A DNA stretch of 64,000 nt from Methylomonas sp. 11b (GTDB taxonomy: Bacteria > Pseudomonadota > Gammaproteobacteria > Methylococcales > Methylomonadaceae). How positions within the stretch are numbered: the stretch's first letter is position 1; each line of letters opens with the position of its first letter. Both the position numbers and the translations under genes were made by a program. Positions 27,990 to 37,066 of the stretch are shown in pieces. The stretch spans positions 5,203,741 through 5,267,740 of the forward strand of contig NZ_KI911557.1 of the NCBI RefSeq assembly GCF_000515215.1. Reading direction: 5' to 3'. The notes below the pieces were generated by a model, which saw only the letters and a program-made list of their open reading frames with translations, ran no database searches and was not told the DNA's origin.

Positions 27990-29606
27990 ATGACTGCTGT
28001 CGTAGCTGAACATGATGATCATCACGATCACCACGATCACGGCCCCGAAAAGGGCGTTTTACGGTGGATATTTACCACCAACCACAAAGATATAGGCACC
28101 TTGTATCTGGTATTCGGTCTGATAATGTTTTTTGTCGGTGGTGCCATGGCATTGGTCATTCGCTCCGAGTTATTCGAGCCTGGCCTGCAATTTGTCGATC
28201 CTAACTTCTTCAACTCGATGACCACCATGCATGCCCTGGTGATGGTATTCGGCGCGGTAATGCCGGCGTTCGTCGGCTTGGCCAACTGGATGATTCCGAT
28301 GATGATCGGCGCGCCGGATATGGCCTTGCCGCGGATGAACAACATGAGCTTCTGGATGTTGGTAGCAGGTGTCTTACTGTTGGCCAGCACTTTGTTCATG
28401 GAAGGTGGTGCACCATCCGGCGGTTGGACTTTTTATCCGCCCTTGGTTTTTCAAAACGGTAAATCGTTTCCTTTCGCTATTTTCTCTGTGCATTTACTGG
28501 GTATCTCTTCGATCATGGGTGCGATCAACGTGATCGCTACCATTTTCAACATGCGGGCGCCCGGCATGACCTTGATGAAAATGCCTTTGTTCGTTTGGAC
28601 TTGGCTGATCACAGCGTTTTTGTTGATCGCTATCATGCCGGTATTTGCCGGTGCGGTAACCATGTTGCTGACCGACAAATTCTTCGATACCAGCTTCTTC
28701 GATGCGGCTGGCGGCGGCGATCCGGTGTTGTATCAGCACATTTTCTGGTTCTTCGGTCACCCTGAAGTGTATGTCATGATTCTGCCGACTTTCGGTGTGG
28801 CATCCACCATCATTCCGGTGTTTGCCCGTAAACCGCTGTTTGGTTATGCCTCTATGGTTTACGCGACCGGTGCGATTGCGTTCTTGTCTTTTATCGTTTG
28901 GGCTCACCACATGTTTACCGTGGGTATGCCTGTTGCCGGTGAGTTGTACTTTATGTATGCCACCATGCTGATCGCGATTCCGACCGGCGTAAAAGTGTTC
29001 AACTGGACCGCCACCATGTGGAAAGGCTCGATGACCTTCGAAACGCCTATGCTGTTCTCGATAGCGTTTGTAGTGCTGTTTACCATGGGTGGTTTCACCG
29101 GTTTGATGATGTCGGTAGCGCCGGTGGATTTCCAATACCACGACACCTATTTCATCGTCGCTCACTTCCATTACACCTTGGTGCCGGCTTCTATTTTCAT
29201 CCTGATGGCTGCCGGTTATTTCTGGTTGCCTAAATGGACTGGCAATATGTACAACGAGAAAATCGGCAGATTACATTTTTGGTTGTCAGCTGTGTCGGTG
29301 AACATATTGTTCTTCCCGCAACATTTCTTGGGTCTAGCCGGCATGCCGCGTCGTATCCCCGATTACGCGATTCAATTTGCTGATTGGAATATGGTGTCCA
29401 GTATTGGCGCGTTTATCTACGGTTTTAGCCAATTGTTGTTCGTGTACATCGTCATTGATACCATCCGTGGTGGAACCGGCGAAAAAGTCAGTGACGAGGT
29501 TTGGGAAGATGCCAGCAAACACAGTCTGGAGTGGACAGTGCCTTCGCCTGCACCTTATCACACCTTCAGCACGCCGCCGGCGAGAATCCCTACCGAGCAT
29601 TTTTAA
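27990..29606 (+). CDS. coxA: Cytochrome c oxidase subunit I
   Basis: 538 residues, twelve membrane helices. The N-terminal [16 protein letters not shown] is histidine-rich, as in related proteobacterial CoxA. The catalytic elements are present: the heme a/a3 and CuB histidines in [24 protein letters not shown] (His-Tyr pair), VWAHHMF and HFHYTLV. It contains the D-channel style motifs of type A1 oxidases. It reduces O2 to water and pumps protons. A perfect hairpin after its stop may set transcript levels of the assembly genes that follow. Confidence 0.98.
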   Translation: MTAVVAEHDDHHDHHDHGPEKGVLRWIFTTNHKDIGTLYLVFGLIMFFVGGAMALVIRSELFEPGLQFVDPNFFNSMTTMHALVMVFGAVMPAFVGLANWMIPMMIGAPDMALPRMNNMSFWMLVAGVLLLASTLFMEGGAPSGGWTFYPPLVFQNGKSFPFAIFSVHLLGISSIMGAINVIATIFNMRAPGMTLMKMPLFVWTWLITAFLLIAIMPVFAGAVTMLLTDKFFDTSFFDAAGGGDPVLYQHIFWFFGHPEVYVMILPTFGVASTIIPVFARKPLFGYASMVYATGAIAFLSFIVWAHHMFTVGMPVAGELYFMYATMLIAIPTGVKVFNWTATMWKGSMTFETPMLFSIAFVVLFTMGGFTGLMMSVAPVDFQYHDTYFIVAHFHYTLVPASIFILMAAGYFWLPKWTGNMYNEKIGRLHFWLSAVSVNILFFPQHFLGLAGMPRRIPDYAIQFADWNMVSSIGAFIYGFSQLLFVYIVIDTIRGGTGEKVSDEVWEDASKHSLEWTVPSPAPYHTFSTPPARIPTEHF

Positions 29607-29626
29607 AGCTTGAAATGAGTGACTGA

Positions 29627-29656
29627 AATAAGCCATGTCGTTTGACATGGCTTATT
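29627..29656 (+). repeat. Perfect 13-bp stem-loop between coxA and the assembly genes
   Basis: AATAAGCCATGTC (29627-29639), loop GTTT, GACATGGCTTATT (29644-29656). No T-run follows, so it looks like an mRNA stabiliser or attenuator inside the cox operon rather than a complete terminator. Confidence 0.6.
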
Positions 29657-29666
29657 GGGTAATGAA

Positions 29667-29765
29667 ATGGATACAAAAAAGAAAAACATTTTGACGGCTT
29701 TGGTTTTGTTTGCTGTGGCCTTCACGATATACGTATTTGCGGTCATTAAGGCAATCTCGCAATGA
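29667..29765 (+). CDS. Cytochrome oxidase small assembly protein (32 residues)
   Basis: ATG at 29667, stop TGA at 29763-29765, overlapping the ctaG start by four bases (ATGA). The product is MDTKKKN, then one hydrophobic helix of about 20 residues, then KAISQ. Tiny single-span proteins at exactly this place, between coxA and ctaG, are common in proteobacterial cox operons. Strong positional support; no ribosome binding site stands out. Its size means it is easily missed. Confidence 0.72.
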   Translation: MDTKKKNILTALVLFAVAFTIYVFAVIKAISQ

Positions 29766-30304
29766 GCGAGGATCTTGGGCAAAAAAATACCAAGTTGGTC
29801 CGTAAATTGGCGCTTGTCGCAATTGCCATGTTTGGTTTTGGTTATGCTTTGGTGCCGCTTTACGATGTGCTTTGCGATTTGACCGGCTTGAACGGTAAAG
29901 TTGAAGGTCAAGCCGTTCAAGAAACGGCGTATGAGGTGGATAAAAGTAGGGAGGTGACAGTAGAGTTTCTCACATCCTTAAACGAGTCCACTCCCATGTT
30001 GTTCCGCTCCGAAGTGAAAAGCATGAAAGTACATCCGGGTGAGTACTACACGGTTAATTTTTATGCGAAAAACACGAGTAATCAGCCGATGATTGCGCAA
30101 GCCATACCCAGTATTACGCCGGGCCTGGCCGCAGAATTTTTTAAAAAGACCCAGTGCTTTTGCTTTACCGAACAAACCTTTGCTGCGAACGAAGAAAAAA
30201 CCATGCCGGTCCGTTTCGTTGTAGAACCGACGTTACCCGAACGCTATAAGACCGTCACGCTTGCATACACTTTTTTTGATAACACTAACATCAGTAAAAA
30301 ATAG
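29762..30304 (+). CDS. ctaG: Cytochrome c oxidase assembly protein CtaG/Cox11 (CuB chaperone)
   Basis: 180 residues. A single N-terminal membrane helix (about 12-34: LVRKLALVAIAMFGFGYALVPLYD) anchors a periplasmic immunoglobulin-like domain. The copper ligands are in KKTQCFCFTEQ, the Cox11 signature. It delivers copper to the CuB site of CoxA. Translationally coupled to the 32-residue protein upstream and 11 bases before coxC. Confidence 0.95.
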   Translation: MSEDLGQKNTKLVRKLALVAIAMFGFGYALVPLYDVLCDLTGLNGKVEGQAVQETAYEVDKSREVTVEFLTSLNESTPMLFRSEVKSMKVHPGEYYTVNFYAKNTSNQPMIAQAIPSITPGLAAEFFKKTQCFCFTEQTFAANEEKTMPVRFVVEPTLPERYKTVTLAYTFFDNTNISKK

Positions 30305-30315
30305 AGGGGAAGGAT

Positions 30316-31191
30316 ATGTCTACACACGATAGTTATTACATACCGCATAAAGCCGTGTGGCCGGTTTTAGCTACCGGCGGCTTGATGATGACGCTGGCCG
30401 GGTTTGCTAATCATTTGAACGGTTCGTCGATAGGTTCCGGGATGATGCTGACGGGTTTCGTAATTTTTTTGGTGATGCTGGGGTTGTGGTTTGCCTTGCA
30501 GTCAACCGAGAGCGAATCCGGTATGTACAATCATGGCGTCGGTATTTCCTATCGGATGGGTATGATGTGGTTCATTTTTTCCGAAGTCATGTTCTTCGCC
30601 GTTTTCTTCGGCGCGCTTTGGTACACCCGTAATTTATCCGTGACTTGGTTGGGCGAGACAGGCCTTCCAAGTGGCCCTGGTCGTTCGACACACGATACTT
30701 TGTGGCCGGCGTTCCAAGCAGTATGGCCGACTAATGGTCCCGGTAAGGTGGGTGGTGATTTCGAACCGATGGGAGCTTTTGGTTTACCGTTCCTGAATAC
30801 CCTGTTGCTTTTGTCTAGTGGCGTAACCTGCACCTGGGCGCATCACGGCTTACTAGCTAAAAATCGCGACCAACTGATAAAAGGTTTAATCGCTACCGTT
30901 GGTTTGGGCTTTTTGTTCGTGGGATTTCAAGCGACTGAGTATTACGAAGCCTATCACGAAATGGGTCTGACATTGGGCTCAGGTATTTATGGTTCAACCT
31001 TCTTCATGCTGACAGGTTTTCATGGCTTTCATGTTTGCGTCGGCGCGATTATTTTATCGGTAGTGTTGTTCAGAAGCTGGAAAGGTCATTTCACACCGGA
31101 AAACCACTTTGCCTTTGAAGCCGCTGCTTGGTATTGGCATTTTGTTGACGTGGTCTGGTTGGGTCTGTTCGTGTTCGTTTACATGATGTAA
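30316..31191 (+). CDS. coxC: Cytochrome c oxidase subunit III
   Basis: 291 residues with seven membrane helices and AGGGGAAGG shortly upstream. MMWFIFSEVMFFAVFFGALWY carries the conserved membrane glutamate of subunit III; FQATEYYEAYHE and GFHGFHVCVGA follow, and WYWHFVDVVWLGLFVFVY ends the protein. It stabilises the oxidase core. A strong terminator follows 20 bases later. Confidence 0.97.
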   Translation: MSTHDSYYIPHKAVWPVLATGGLMMTLAGFANHLNGSSIGSGMMLTGFVIFLVMLGLWFALQSTESESGMYNHGVGISYRMGMMWFIFSEVMFFAVFFGALWYTRNLSVTWLGETGLPSGPGRSTHDTLWPAFQAVWPTNGPGKVGGDFEPMGAFGLPFLNTLLLLSSGVTCTWAHHGLLAKNRDQLIKGLIATVGLGFLFVGFQATEYYEAYHEMGLTLGSGIYGSTFFMLTGFHGFHVCVGAIILSVVLFRSWKGHFTPENHFAFEAAAWYWHFVDVVWLGLFVFVYMM

Positions 31192-31210
31192 AAGCTGTTA
31201 AGTACAACGG

Positions 31211-31246
31211 AAAAAGCGCGGTCTGTGCAGATCGCGCTTTTTTTTT
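31211..31246 (+). terminator. Intrinsic terminator after coxC
   Basis: AAAAAGCGCG (31211-31220) pairs perfectly with CGCGCTTTTT (31233-31242) with an inner TCTG/CAGA stem, followed by T residues to 31246. Confidence 0.92.
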
Positions 31247-31254
31247 GTCGGTTC

Positions 31255-31515
31255 TTAGGGGTTTGACATTGTTGTTGGCGGGTTTTGATTGGCATGCATG
31301 CGGGCACCGATGCCGTGGGGTTGAATTATCCCGGTGGCGTAGGCGATGAACAACAGAATGAACAAAGCCAGCGACAGGCCGATCCGCATGGTCAACGCCT
31401 TGGCAGTCTTTGCCGAATCGCTGTCTTCCTTGTGTTTGACAATATGAAACAGCGCGGAGCCAAGACTGATGACGATGGCCAGGAAGGCGACGATAGTGAG
31501 CGTTTTGATGAGCAT
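31255..31515 (-). CDS. Twin-transmembrane protein (DUF2909-like)
   Basis: 86 residues from ATG 31515 (MLIKTLTIVAFLA); longer upstream frames would run into the SURF1 gene region. Two membrane helices (about 5-24 and 46-64) are joined by a short charged loop (HIVKHKEDSDSAKTAKALTMRIGLS), the DUF2909 pattern, with an extra 20-residue C-terminal tail. Genes of this family routinely sit next to coxC and SURF1 in gammaproteobacteria, but the function is unknown. It is oppositely oriented to its neighbours. Confidence 0.8.
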   Translation of the reverse strand: MLIKTLTIVAFLAIVISLGSALFHIVKHKEDSDSAKTAKALTMRIGLSLALFILLFIAYATGIIQPHGIGARMHANQNPPTTMSNP

Positions 31516-31600
31516 GGCGGCGTTAATAAATAAAAACCTGCATTCTCGGCGATTCGGGTACGCTTGCCAATAGCGCATATTCATACTGGAGCTTTCATTT

Positions 31601-32344
31601 ATGATCAAATTTAGCACGATGGGTATCGAATTCCGTTGCTCATTTCTCGCGCTAATCGGATATCTGCTGTTATTCGGCTTGCTTTGCAGTTTGGGCGTTT
31701 GGCAATTGGGACGCGGCGAACAGAAGACGATTTTATTGGCGCAACAGCAAGATGCTGCCAATGCGGAAGCCTTGGATTTAACTCGGCAAACTGAAATCGA
31801 TACGGATGTTTTACGCTATCGACCCGTGCTAGTGAGTGGTCATTACGATGCTAGTCACCAGATTTTGCTGGATAACCAAATGCTGAACGGTAAACCCGGC
31901 TACCTGGTTTTAACCCCGTTTTTGCCCGACGGCGGCCAGCCAGGCATATTGGTCAACCGCGGCTGGGTCGAATTAGGCGACTCACGTGAAGTTTTACCGG
32001 ACATCAGTATCGGCATGGCTACGCAACAAGTGCGTGGCAGAATCAACCATTTTCTCGAGCCTGGTCTGAAATTAAAGGGTGCGGAAATTCCAGGGGAGAC
32101 TTGGCCGGTCAGGGTACAAGTTTTAGATAGCAAACTCTTGGCAGATAAGTTGGGATATGCGTTGGCCGATTATCAGATCGAACTTGATCCGGCGCAGCCC
32201 GAGGGCTACCAACGGCAATGGAAGATCGCCGTCGCAATCCCGCCTGAAAAACATAGAGCCTATGCAGTACAATGGTTCGGATTGGCGCTGACATTAACAG
32301 CCCTATTTATTTGGATCAGTAGTCGAAAAATAAACCGTGGATAA
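31601..32344 (+). CDS. SURF1-family cytochrome oxidase biogenesis protein
   Basis: 247 residues; an ATG at 31619 (MGIEFRCSF) is an alternative start. Membrane helices near the N- and C-termini flank a periplasmic domain with SURF1 motifs LGVWQLGRGEQK, YRPVLVSGHYD, NRGWVE and YAVQWFGLALTL. SURF1 assists heme A insertion into subunit I. It overlaps the following gene by eight bases. Confidence 0.93.
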   Translation: MIKFSTMGIEFRCSFLALIGYLLLFGLLCSLGVWQLGRGEQKTILLAQQQDAANAEALDLTRQTEIDTDVLRYRPVLVSGHYDASHQILLDNQMLNGKPGYLVLTPFLPDGGQPGILVNRGWVELGDSREVLPDISIGMATQQVRGRINHFLEPGLKLKGAEIPGETWPVRVQVLDSKLLADKLGYALADYQIELDPAQPEGYQRQWKIAVAIPPEKHRAYAVQWFGLALTLTALFIWISSRKINRG

Positions 32345-32924
32345 TCAATATAAAAAAAACCGCATCACCATCATAGTGATATTTGCCATGTCCATCGTGC
32401 CCTTTGGGTTTGCTTGGTTTTTGGCAAAAAATCCCGAGATAGTTAAATTAGGCACCAACAATGGCGCGCTGATCAATCCACCGCAAGTTACCTCAGTCGA
32501 TGAGTTCTCCGGCTACGATACATTTTCCGCGCAAAACATGCAGGAGTTGAAAGGCCACTGGGTATTAGTCAATCCGGTGCCGCAGAATTGCGAGGAAACA
32601 TGTCGCGATGCCTTGTACAAAACGCATCAACTGACATTAATGATGGGTAAGGATATTGCCCGGATCCGGCGCTTGGCCGTGCTGTTCGACAAAACGTATC
32701 AGCTACCAGCAGAATGGCGTGATGACGGGCGTTTGTTAAAAGCCTTGCCGGCCAACTCATTGCTGGACAAACTAAAACAACTAAGCTCACAGTCTTTGCC
32801 CGAAGGTATGCTGATCATTATGGATCCCTTGGGGAACCTAATGATGCAATACGCCCCTGGCTACGACCCTTATCAAGTCAAAAGCGACTTAAGCAAGTTA
32901 CTCAGAATTTCACAAATCGGTTAG
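32337..32924 (+). CDS. Membrane-anchored thioredoxin-fold protein of the cox cluster (SCO-related)
   Basis: 195 residues from GTG. One N-terminal helix (RITIIVIFAMSIVPFGFAWFL) then a domain beginning GHWVLVNPVPQNCEETCRDALYKTHQL; the CEETC pair matches the CxxxC copper site of SCO1 proteins, and LIIMDPLGNLMMQY resembles the end of that fold. The C-terminal His of true SCO is not evident. Such proteins regularly lie between SURF1 and CtaA. Probable oxidase assembly role. Confidence 0.8.
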   Translation: MDNQYKKNRITIIVIFAMSIVPFGFAWFLAKNPEIVKLGTNNGALINPPQVTSVDEFSGYDTFSAQNMQELKGHWVLVNPVPQNCEETCRDALYKTHQLTLMMGKDIARIRRLAVLFDKTYQLPAEWRDDGRLLKALPANSLLDKLKQLSSQSLPEGMLIIMDPLGNLMMQYAPGYDPYQVKSDLSKLLRISQIG

Positions 32925-32928
32925 AAAC

Positions 32929-34896
32929 ATGTTCAGAAAATTAACTCTGTGCTGCGCGTTTTTGGCGCTGCTAGTCATTATCGTCGGCGCCTATGTCCGA
33001 CTAACCCACGCTGGTTTGGGCTGTCCGGATTGGCCTGGCTGTTACGGCAAGGCTTTCGTCAGCGACAGCGCCGAATTTAAAGCCGACGCTGCCGCAGGAT
33101 TTCCGCAATATGCCTTGGATACTGCAAAGGCCTGGAAAGAAATGACACACCGCTACTTGGCGGGTGGGTTGGCGATAGTGGTGTTGATTTGGTTTGGCTT
33201 GGCGTGGAAGGAAAAACCGCGTTCGCCCGCGCTGATTCTGACTGTCTTGGTATTGCTTCTGATTGCCGGGCAAGCCGGTTTGGGTATGTGGGCGGTTACT
33301 TCCGGCACGCGATCAGGCGTCGTAACGGCGCATCTGTTACTAGGGTTTTTCACGTTTTGGACCTTGGGCTGGAGTTATTTACGACTTAACCCGGCTGCCG
33401 AGCTAAGGCCGGTTCGTAGCGGCCCGGTTTTATTTACCGGATTGGCGATGCTGGTCTTACTGGCGCAGATTGTGCTTGGTGGCTGGGTCAGCAGCAACTA
33501 TGCAGGATTGGCGTGCAGCGATTTTCCACGTTGTAACGGCGAATGGTTACCGGGAGCCGATTATCTGAACATCTTGGATCTGTTCAGAGACAGTGGTCTT
33601 TCGGCCGATGCGAAAATGGCGATTCAGGCGCTGCATCGTGTGTTGGCGGCTTTTACTTTCTTGGTCTTAAGTGCCTTGATGTTGTCCGCTACTTCGGAAC
33701 GTTATCCAAAACCGGTACGTTTGGCGGGAAACATTCTCAGTATGGTGTTATTGGTGCAGATCGCACTGGGGATTTTTAGCGTCAAGTACCAGCTGCCTCT
33801 GGCTTTGGCAGTTGCGCATAATGCGGTTGCGGCGTTACTGATGTTGCCGTTGCTGGGAATCTTGTTTTATAGCCGTTATAACACGGGAACAGATGACGAA
33901 AGTCTAGCCTTCGAAGCCGTCGAGGTTGTTGCAACTGAACAGGCGCCTGCGGAAGCACCTCAGGTAAGTAGCGAAGATTCTTTATATTTGCGTTTAACCA
34001 CCCAACTGAAAAGAACCCGAAGCGGCTTGGGCGGGGTGCTGAGCAGTTTGGCATTCGGGCAAAAAGCGGTTACCAAGGAGTTATTGGCGGACATCGAGGC
34101 CCAGTTATTGATGGCCGACTTGGGTATCGAAACCACCACGCAATTGATCAAGCAACTGACCGATAGTCTGGAGCGTGATCAGCTTAGAGATGGTCAGGTG
34201 TTAAGCCAAACCTTGAAGCGAAACTTATTAGCCATGCTGGAGCCTTGCAGTTTGCCGCTGCAAATTCCCAAGCAGGATGGGCCGTTCGTGATTCTGGTGG
34301 TAGGTGTTAACGGTGCCGGCAAGACAACTTCGATCGGTAAACTGGCCAAACGCTTGCAGCAACAAGGCCATAGCGTGATGTTGGCGGCGGGCGACACCTT
34401 CAGGGCGGCAGCGGTGGAGCAGTTGCAAACCTGGGGTGAGCGTAACGATATTCAAGTCGTGGCCCAACACACCGGCGCAGATTCGGCGTCGGTGATTTTC
34501 GATGCCTTGCAATCCGCCAAAGCCAAAGGGGTGGATGTACTGATAGCTGACACGGCCGGACGGTTGCATACCAAGTCCAACCTGATGGACGAGTTGAAAA
34601 AAATCAAACGCATCATGACCAAGCTGGACGAGTCCGCACCTCACGAAGTGTTGCTGATCCTGGATGCTGGCACCGGACAGAATGCCTTGTCGCAGGCTAA
34701 ACTATTCAACGAAGCGGTGGAACTGACCGGTATCGCCTTAACCAAACTAGACGGTACCGCCAAGGGCGGCATTATTTTTGCGTTGGCTAATCAACTACAT
34801 ATTCCGATTCGTTTTATTGGTGTGGGTGAGCAGATTGACGATTTACAGGATTTCAATGCGCAAAACTTCGTTGATGCCCTATTTGTTCAAGAATGA
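32929..34896 (+). CDS. ctaA-ftsY: Fusion protein: heme A synthase (CtaA/COX15) joined to SRP receptor FtsY
   Basis: 655 residues in one uninterrupted frame. Residues 1-315 are a complete eight-helix CtaA: RLTHAGLGCPDWPGC, and the heme-ligand histidines in EMTHRYLAG, VVTAHLLLG, IQALHRVLA and AVAHNAVAA. An acidic linker (about 316-350, rich in Glu and Asp, with TGTDDESLAF) leads into a full FtsY NG domain: LRLTTQLKRTRSGLGGVL, P-loop GVNGAGKTTSIGKLA near residue 460, DTFRAAAVEQL, DTAGRLH, TKLDGTAKGG. CtaA converts heme O to heme A; FtsY docks ribosome-SRP at the membrane. ftsE and ftsX follow as usual for ftsY, and cox assembly genes precede as usual for ctaA. No internal start with a ribosome binding site was found. 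A separate ctaB is absent nearby. Confidence 0.9.
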   Translation: MFRKLTLCCAFLALLVIIVGAYVRLTHAGLGCPDWPGCYGKAFVSDSAEFKADAAAGFPQYALDTAKAWKEMTHRYLAGGLAIVVLIWFGLAWKEKPRSPALILTVLVLLLIAGQAGLGMWAVTSGTRSGVVTAHLLLGFFTFWTLGWSYLRLNPAAELRPVRSGPVLFTGLAMLVLLAQIVLGGWVSSNYAGLACSDFPRCNGEWLPGADYLNILDLFRDSGLSADAKMAIQALHRVLAAFTFLVLSALMLSATSERYPKPVRLAGNILSMVLLVQIALGIFSVKYQLPLALAVAHNAVAALLMLPLLGILFYSRYNTGTDDESLAFEAVEVVATEQAPAEAPQVSSEDSLYLRLTTQLKRTRSGLGGVLSSLAFGQKAVTKELLADIEAQLLMADLGIETTTQLIKQLTDSLERDQLRDGQVLSQTLKRNLLAMLEPCSLPLQIPKQDGPFVILVVGVNGAGKTTSIGKLAKRLQQQGHSVMLAAGDTFRAAAVEQLQTWGERNDIQVVAQHTGADSASVIFDALQSAKAKGVDVLIADTAGRLHTKSNLMDELKKIKRIMTKLDESAPHEVLLILDAGTGQNALSQAKLFNEAVELTGIALTKLDGTAKGGIIFALANQLHIPIRFIGVGEQIDDLQDFNAQNFVDALFVQE

Positions 34897-34915
34897 CACG
34901 TAACAGACTGATTCC

Positions 34916-35572
34916 ATGTTGAGATTCGAACACGTAAGCAAACGCTATCCTGATGCCGGTGAAGCTCTGACAGATGTCAGTTTTCACTTGCATCGGGGCG
35001 AAATGGCATTTTTAACCGGCCGTTCCGGCGCCGGTAAAAGTACCTTGCTGAAGTTAATCGCGATGATGGAGCAATGCACGCGCGGCAGCGTATTGCTTGA
35101 CGGCCAGGATATTACTCGTATCGGCGAGCGGAAGATCCCCTATATGCGTCGCAACTTGGGCCTGATTTTTCAGGATTACAAATTGCTGAATGATAGAACC
35201 GTGTTTGATAACGTGGCCTTGCCCTTGGTAGTGTCCGGCTACAACCATCAGGAAGTGGCGCGGCGGGTGCGCGCATCCCTCGATAAAGTGGGACTGTTGG
35301 GTAAGGAAAAAAAACATCCCTTAGCGCTGTCCGGTGGGGAGCAACAGCGCGTTGGTATCGCCCGGGCGATTGTCAATAAACCTAAATTAATCTTGGCCGA
35401 CGAGCCCACGGGAAATCTGGACCCGGATCTGTCCGCCGAAGTGATGTTCATGTTCGAACAATTCAAACAAGTCGGGGTCACGGTGTTAATAGCCAGCCAC
35501 GATATAGAGTTGATTAATCATCTCGGCCATCGAGTGTTGACGCTCGATAAAGGCCATTTGATAGCGAGTTGA
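34916..35572 (+). CDS. ftsE: Cell division ATP-binding protein FtsE
   Basis: 218 residues. It is an ABC ATPase with Walker [11 protein letters not shown]-loop LIFQDYKLL, signature LSGGEQQR, Walker [13 protein letters not shown] and the switch histidine in IASHDIEL. With FtsX it controls amidase activation at the septum. It starts 19 bases after ftsY and overlaps ftsX by four bases. Confidence 0.97.
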   Translation: MLRFEHVSKRYPDAGEALTDVSFHLHRGEMAFLTGRSGAGKSTLLKLIAMMEQCTRGSVLLDGQDITRIGERKIPYMRRNLGLIFQDYKLLNDRTVFDNVALPLVVSGYNHQEVARRVRASLDKVGLLGKEKKHPLALSGGEQQRVGIARAIVNKPKLILADEPTGNLDPDLSAEVMFMFEQFKQVGVTVLIASHDIELINHLGHRVLTLDKGHLIAS

Positions 35573-36537
35573 CGATGAAACAGAATCACCGCAAACAAGC
35601 TGGCAGCAGGCTGGTCGAGTTATTTCAAGCCTATCTGCTCAATCATGCTCACGGCCTGTTTTCCAGCTTGGGCAGATTGAGTCGCACGCCTTTTACCTCT
35701 GCCATGACCATACTGGTATTAGCTATTGCCATTTCCTTGGCCAGCAGCTTTTATATCGTCGTCGCCAACATTCAGCAATTGACGGGTAATCTGGAGTCCA
35801 GCAATCAGATGTCCCTATTTTTGCACGACAACATTACCGACGCGGCCGGGCAGAAACTCGCCGAGCAAATTCAGCAAAACGGTAGTGTCATGGAAGTCAA
35901 ATTCATCAGCAAGAAACAGGCGTTGGAGGAGTTCAAAGCCAATAGCGGCTTCAGAGATGCGTTAAATGCGCTGGAAAGCAATCCCTTGCCGAGCGTGATT
36001 CAGGTAGTCCCGAAAAATGCTTTGGAAAGTAACGCAGACATCGAGAAGTTGATGGCCGATTTTAAGCAATTTCCGCAAGTCGATTTCGTGCAGGTCGATA
36101 TGCAGTGGGTGGCGCGCTTGCAAACCATCATGCTGATCGCCAGCCGCGGCGTGATGTTGGTTAGTCTGCTGCTGGGTTTTGCGGTTACATTCATCACCGG
36201 CAATACCATTCGTCTGGAATTGCAGAATCGCCAGGACGAGGTGTTTATTTCCAAATTGGTCGGTGCTACCCATGCTTTTATTCAACGGCCATTTTTGTAC
36301 ACCGGTTTTTGGCTGGGTTTTATCTCGGGTTTTCTAGGCTGGCTGATTATGACGATCATGCTGTTGATCCTGGAAACACCGGTGGAGAAACTATCGACCT
36401 TGTATAACAGTTCATTTGACTTACTGTTTTTGAGTTTCTCGGAGTTTATTTTGCTATTGATGATCTCTTCCGTGTTGGCCGTGCTCGGTTCCTGGGCGGT
36501 GCTGCACTATCAGTTGCGCCAGCTTAAACCGCAATAA
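35569..36537 (+). CDS. ftsX: Cell division protein FtsX
   Basis: 322 residues: a cytoplasmic N-terminus, a first helix (about 45-68), a large periplasmic loop, then three more helices (about 195-218, 240-265, 285-310), the FtsX layout. LFLHDNITDAAGQKL and QVDFVQVDMQWVARLQ belong to the periplasmic domain. rpoH, which often follows ftsX in gammaproteobacteria, is not here; a YcgN-type gene follows instead. Confidence 0.95.
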   Translation: MTMKQNHRKQAGSRLVELFQAYLLNHAHGLFSSLGRLSRTPFTSAMTILVLAIAISLASSFYIVVANIQQLTGNLESSNQMSLFLHDNITDAAGQKLAEQIQQNGSVMEVKFISKKQALEEFKANSGFRDALNALESNPLPSVIQVVPKNALESNADIEKLMADFKQFPQVDFVQVDMQWVARLQTIMLIASRGVMLVSLLLGFAVTFITGNTIRLELQNRQDEVFISKLVGATHAFIQRPFLYTGFWLGFISGFLGWLIMTIMLLILETPVEKLSTLYNSSFDLLFLSFSEFILLLMISSVLAVLGSWAVLHYQLRQLKPQ

Positions 36538-36541
36538 GACG

Positions 36542-36973
36542 ATGAATTTCTGGGAAACCAAGACTTTGGCGCAAATGAGCACTGAAGAGTGGGAATCGCT
36601 CTGCGATAACTGCGGCAAGTGTTGTTTGAATAAGCTGGAAGACGAAGACACCGGCGAAATTGCCTTTACCAGCGTGGCCTGCGATTTGATCGATTTGGAG
36701 AGCTGCCGTTGTACCCGTTACAGCGAGCGCTGCACGCTGGTACCGGAGTGCATCGACTTGAAGCAACACGATTTCGCCGAGTACAACTGGTTGCCGTCAA
36801 CCTGTGCGTATCGCTTGTTAACCGACGGTGAGCGATTGCCCAACTGGCATCCTTTGATTAGCGGGACTAGCGAGTCGGTGAAAGAGGCTGGGGTGTCTAT
36901 CGGCAGTTATGCGATTAAGGAATCGCAAGTCACCGATCTGGAAGATCATATTATCGAATGGTTGCAACCCTGA
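36542..36973 (+). CDS. YcgN-family cysteine-cluster protein
   Basis: 143 residues. The family signature is clear: CDNCGKCCLNKLEDEDTGEI, then CRCTRY, CTLVPECIDL and LPSTCAYRLL, giving a CxxCxxCC cluster that may bind zinc or iron-sulfur. The function of the family is unknown. It begins four bases after ftsX and closes this transcript; a GC hairpin follows. Confidence 0.92.
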   Translation: MNFWETKTLAQMSTEEWESLCDNCGKCCLNKLEDEDTGEIAFTSVACDLIDLESCRCTRYSERCTLVPECIDLKQHDFAEYNWLPSTCAYRLLTDGERLPNWHPLISGTSESVKEAGVSIGSYAIKESQVTDLEDHIIEWLQP

Positions 36974-36987
36974 TTCAGGCTGGCGGG

Positions 36988-37016
36988 GCCGCCGGTAAAC
37001 TTAGTTTTCCGGCGGC
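36988..37016 (+). terminator. GC-rich hairpin after the YcgN gene
   Basis: GCCGCCGG (36988-36995) and CCGGCGGC (37009-37016) with an inner AAAC/GTTT pairing. No T-run on the + strand, so termination is probable rather than certain; it may act for the convergent gene too. Confidence 0.55.
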
Positions 37017-37066
37017 GACAGGTGTGGAAAATTCGGGATTGCCGATCCCTAGGATGTGCTTTTAGA

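Noticed and set aside
33841..34896. Separate FtsY starting at the internal ATG 33841
   Set aside because: The ATG lies inside the last CtaA helix and has no ribosome binding site; a product from it would start with a hydrophobic stretch, unlike FtsY.
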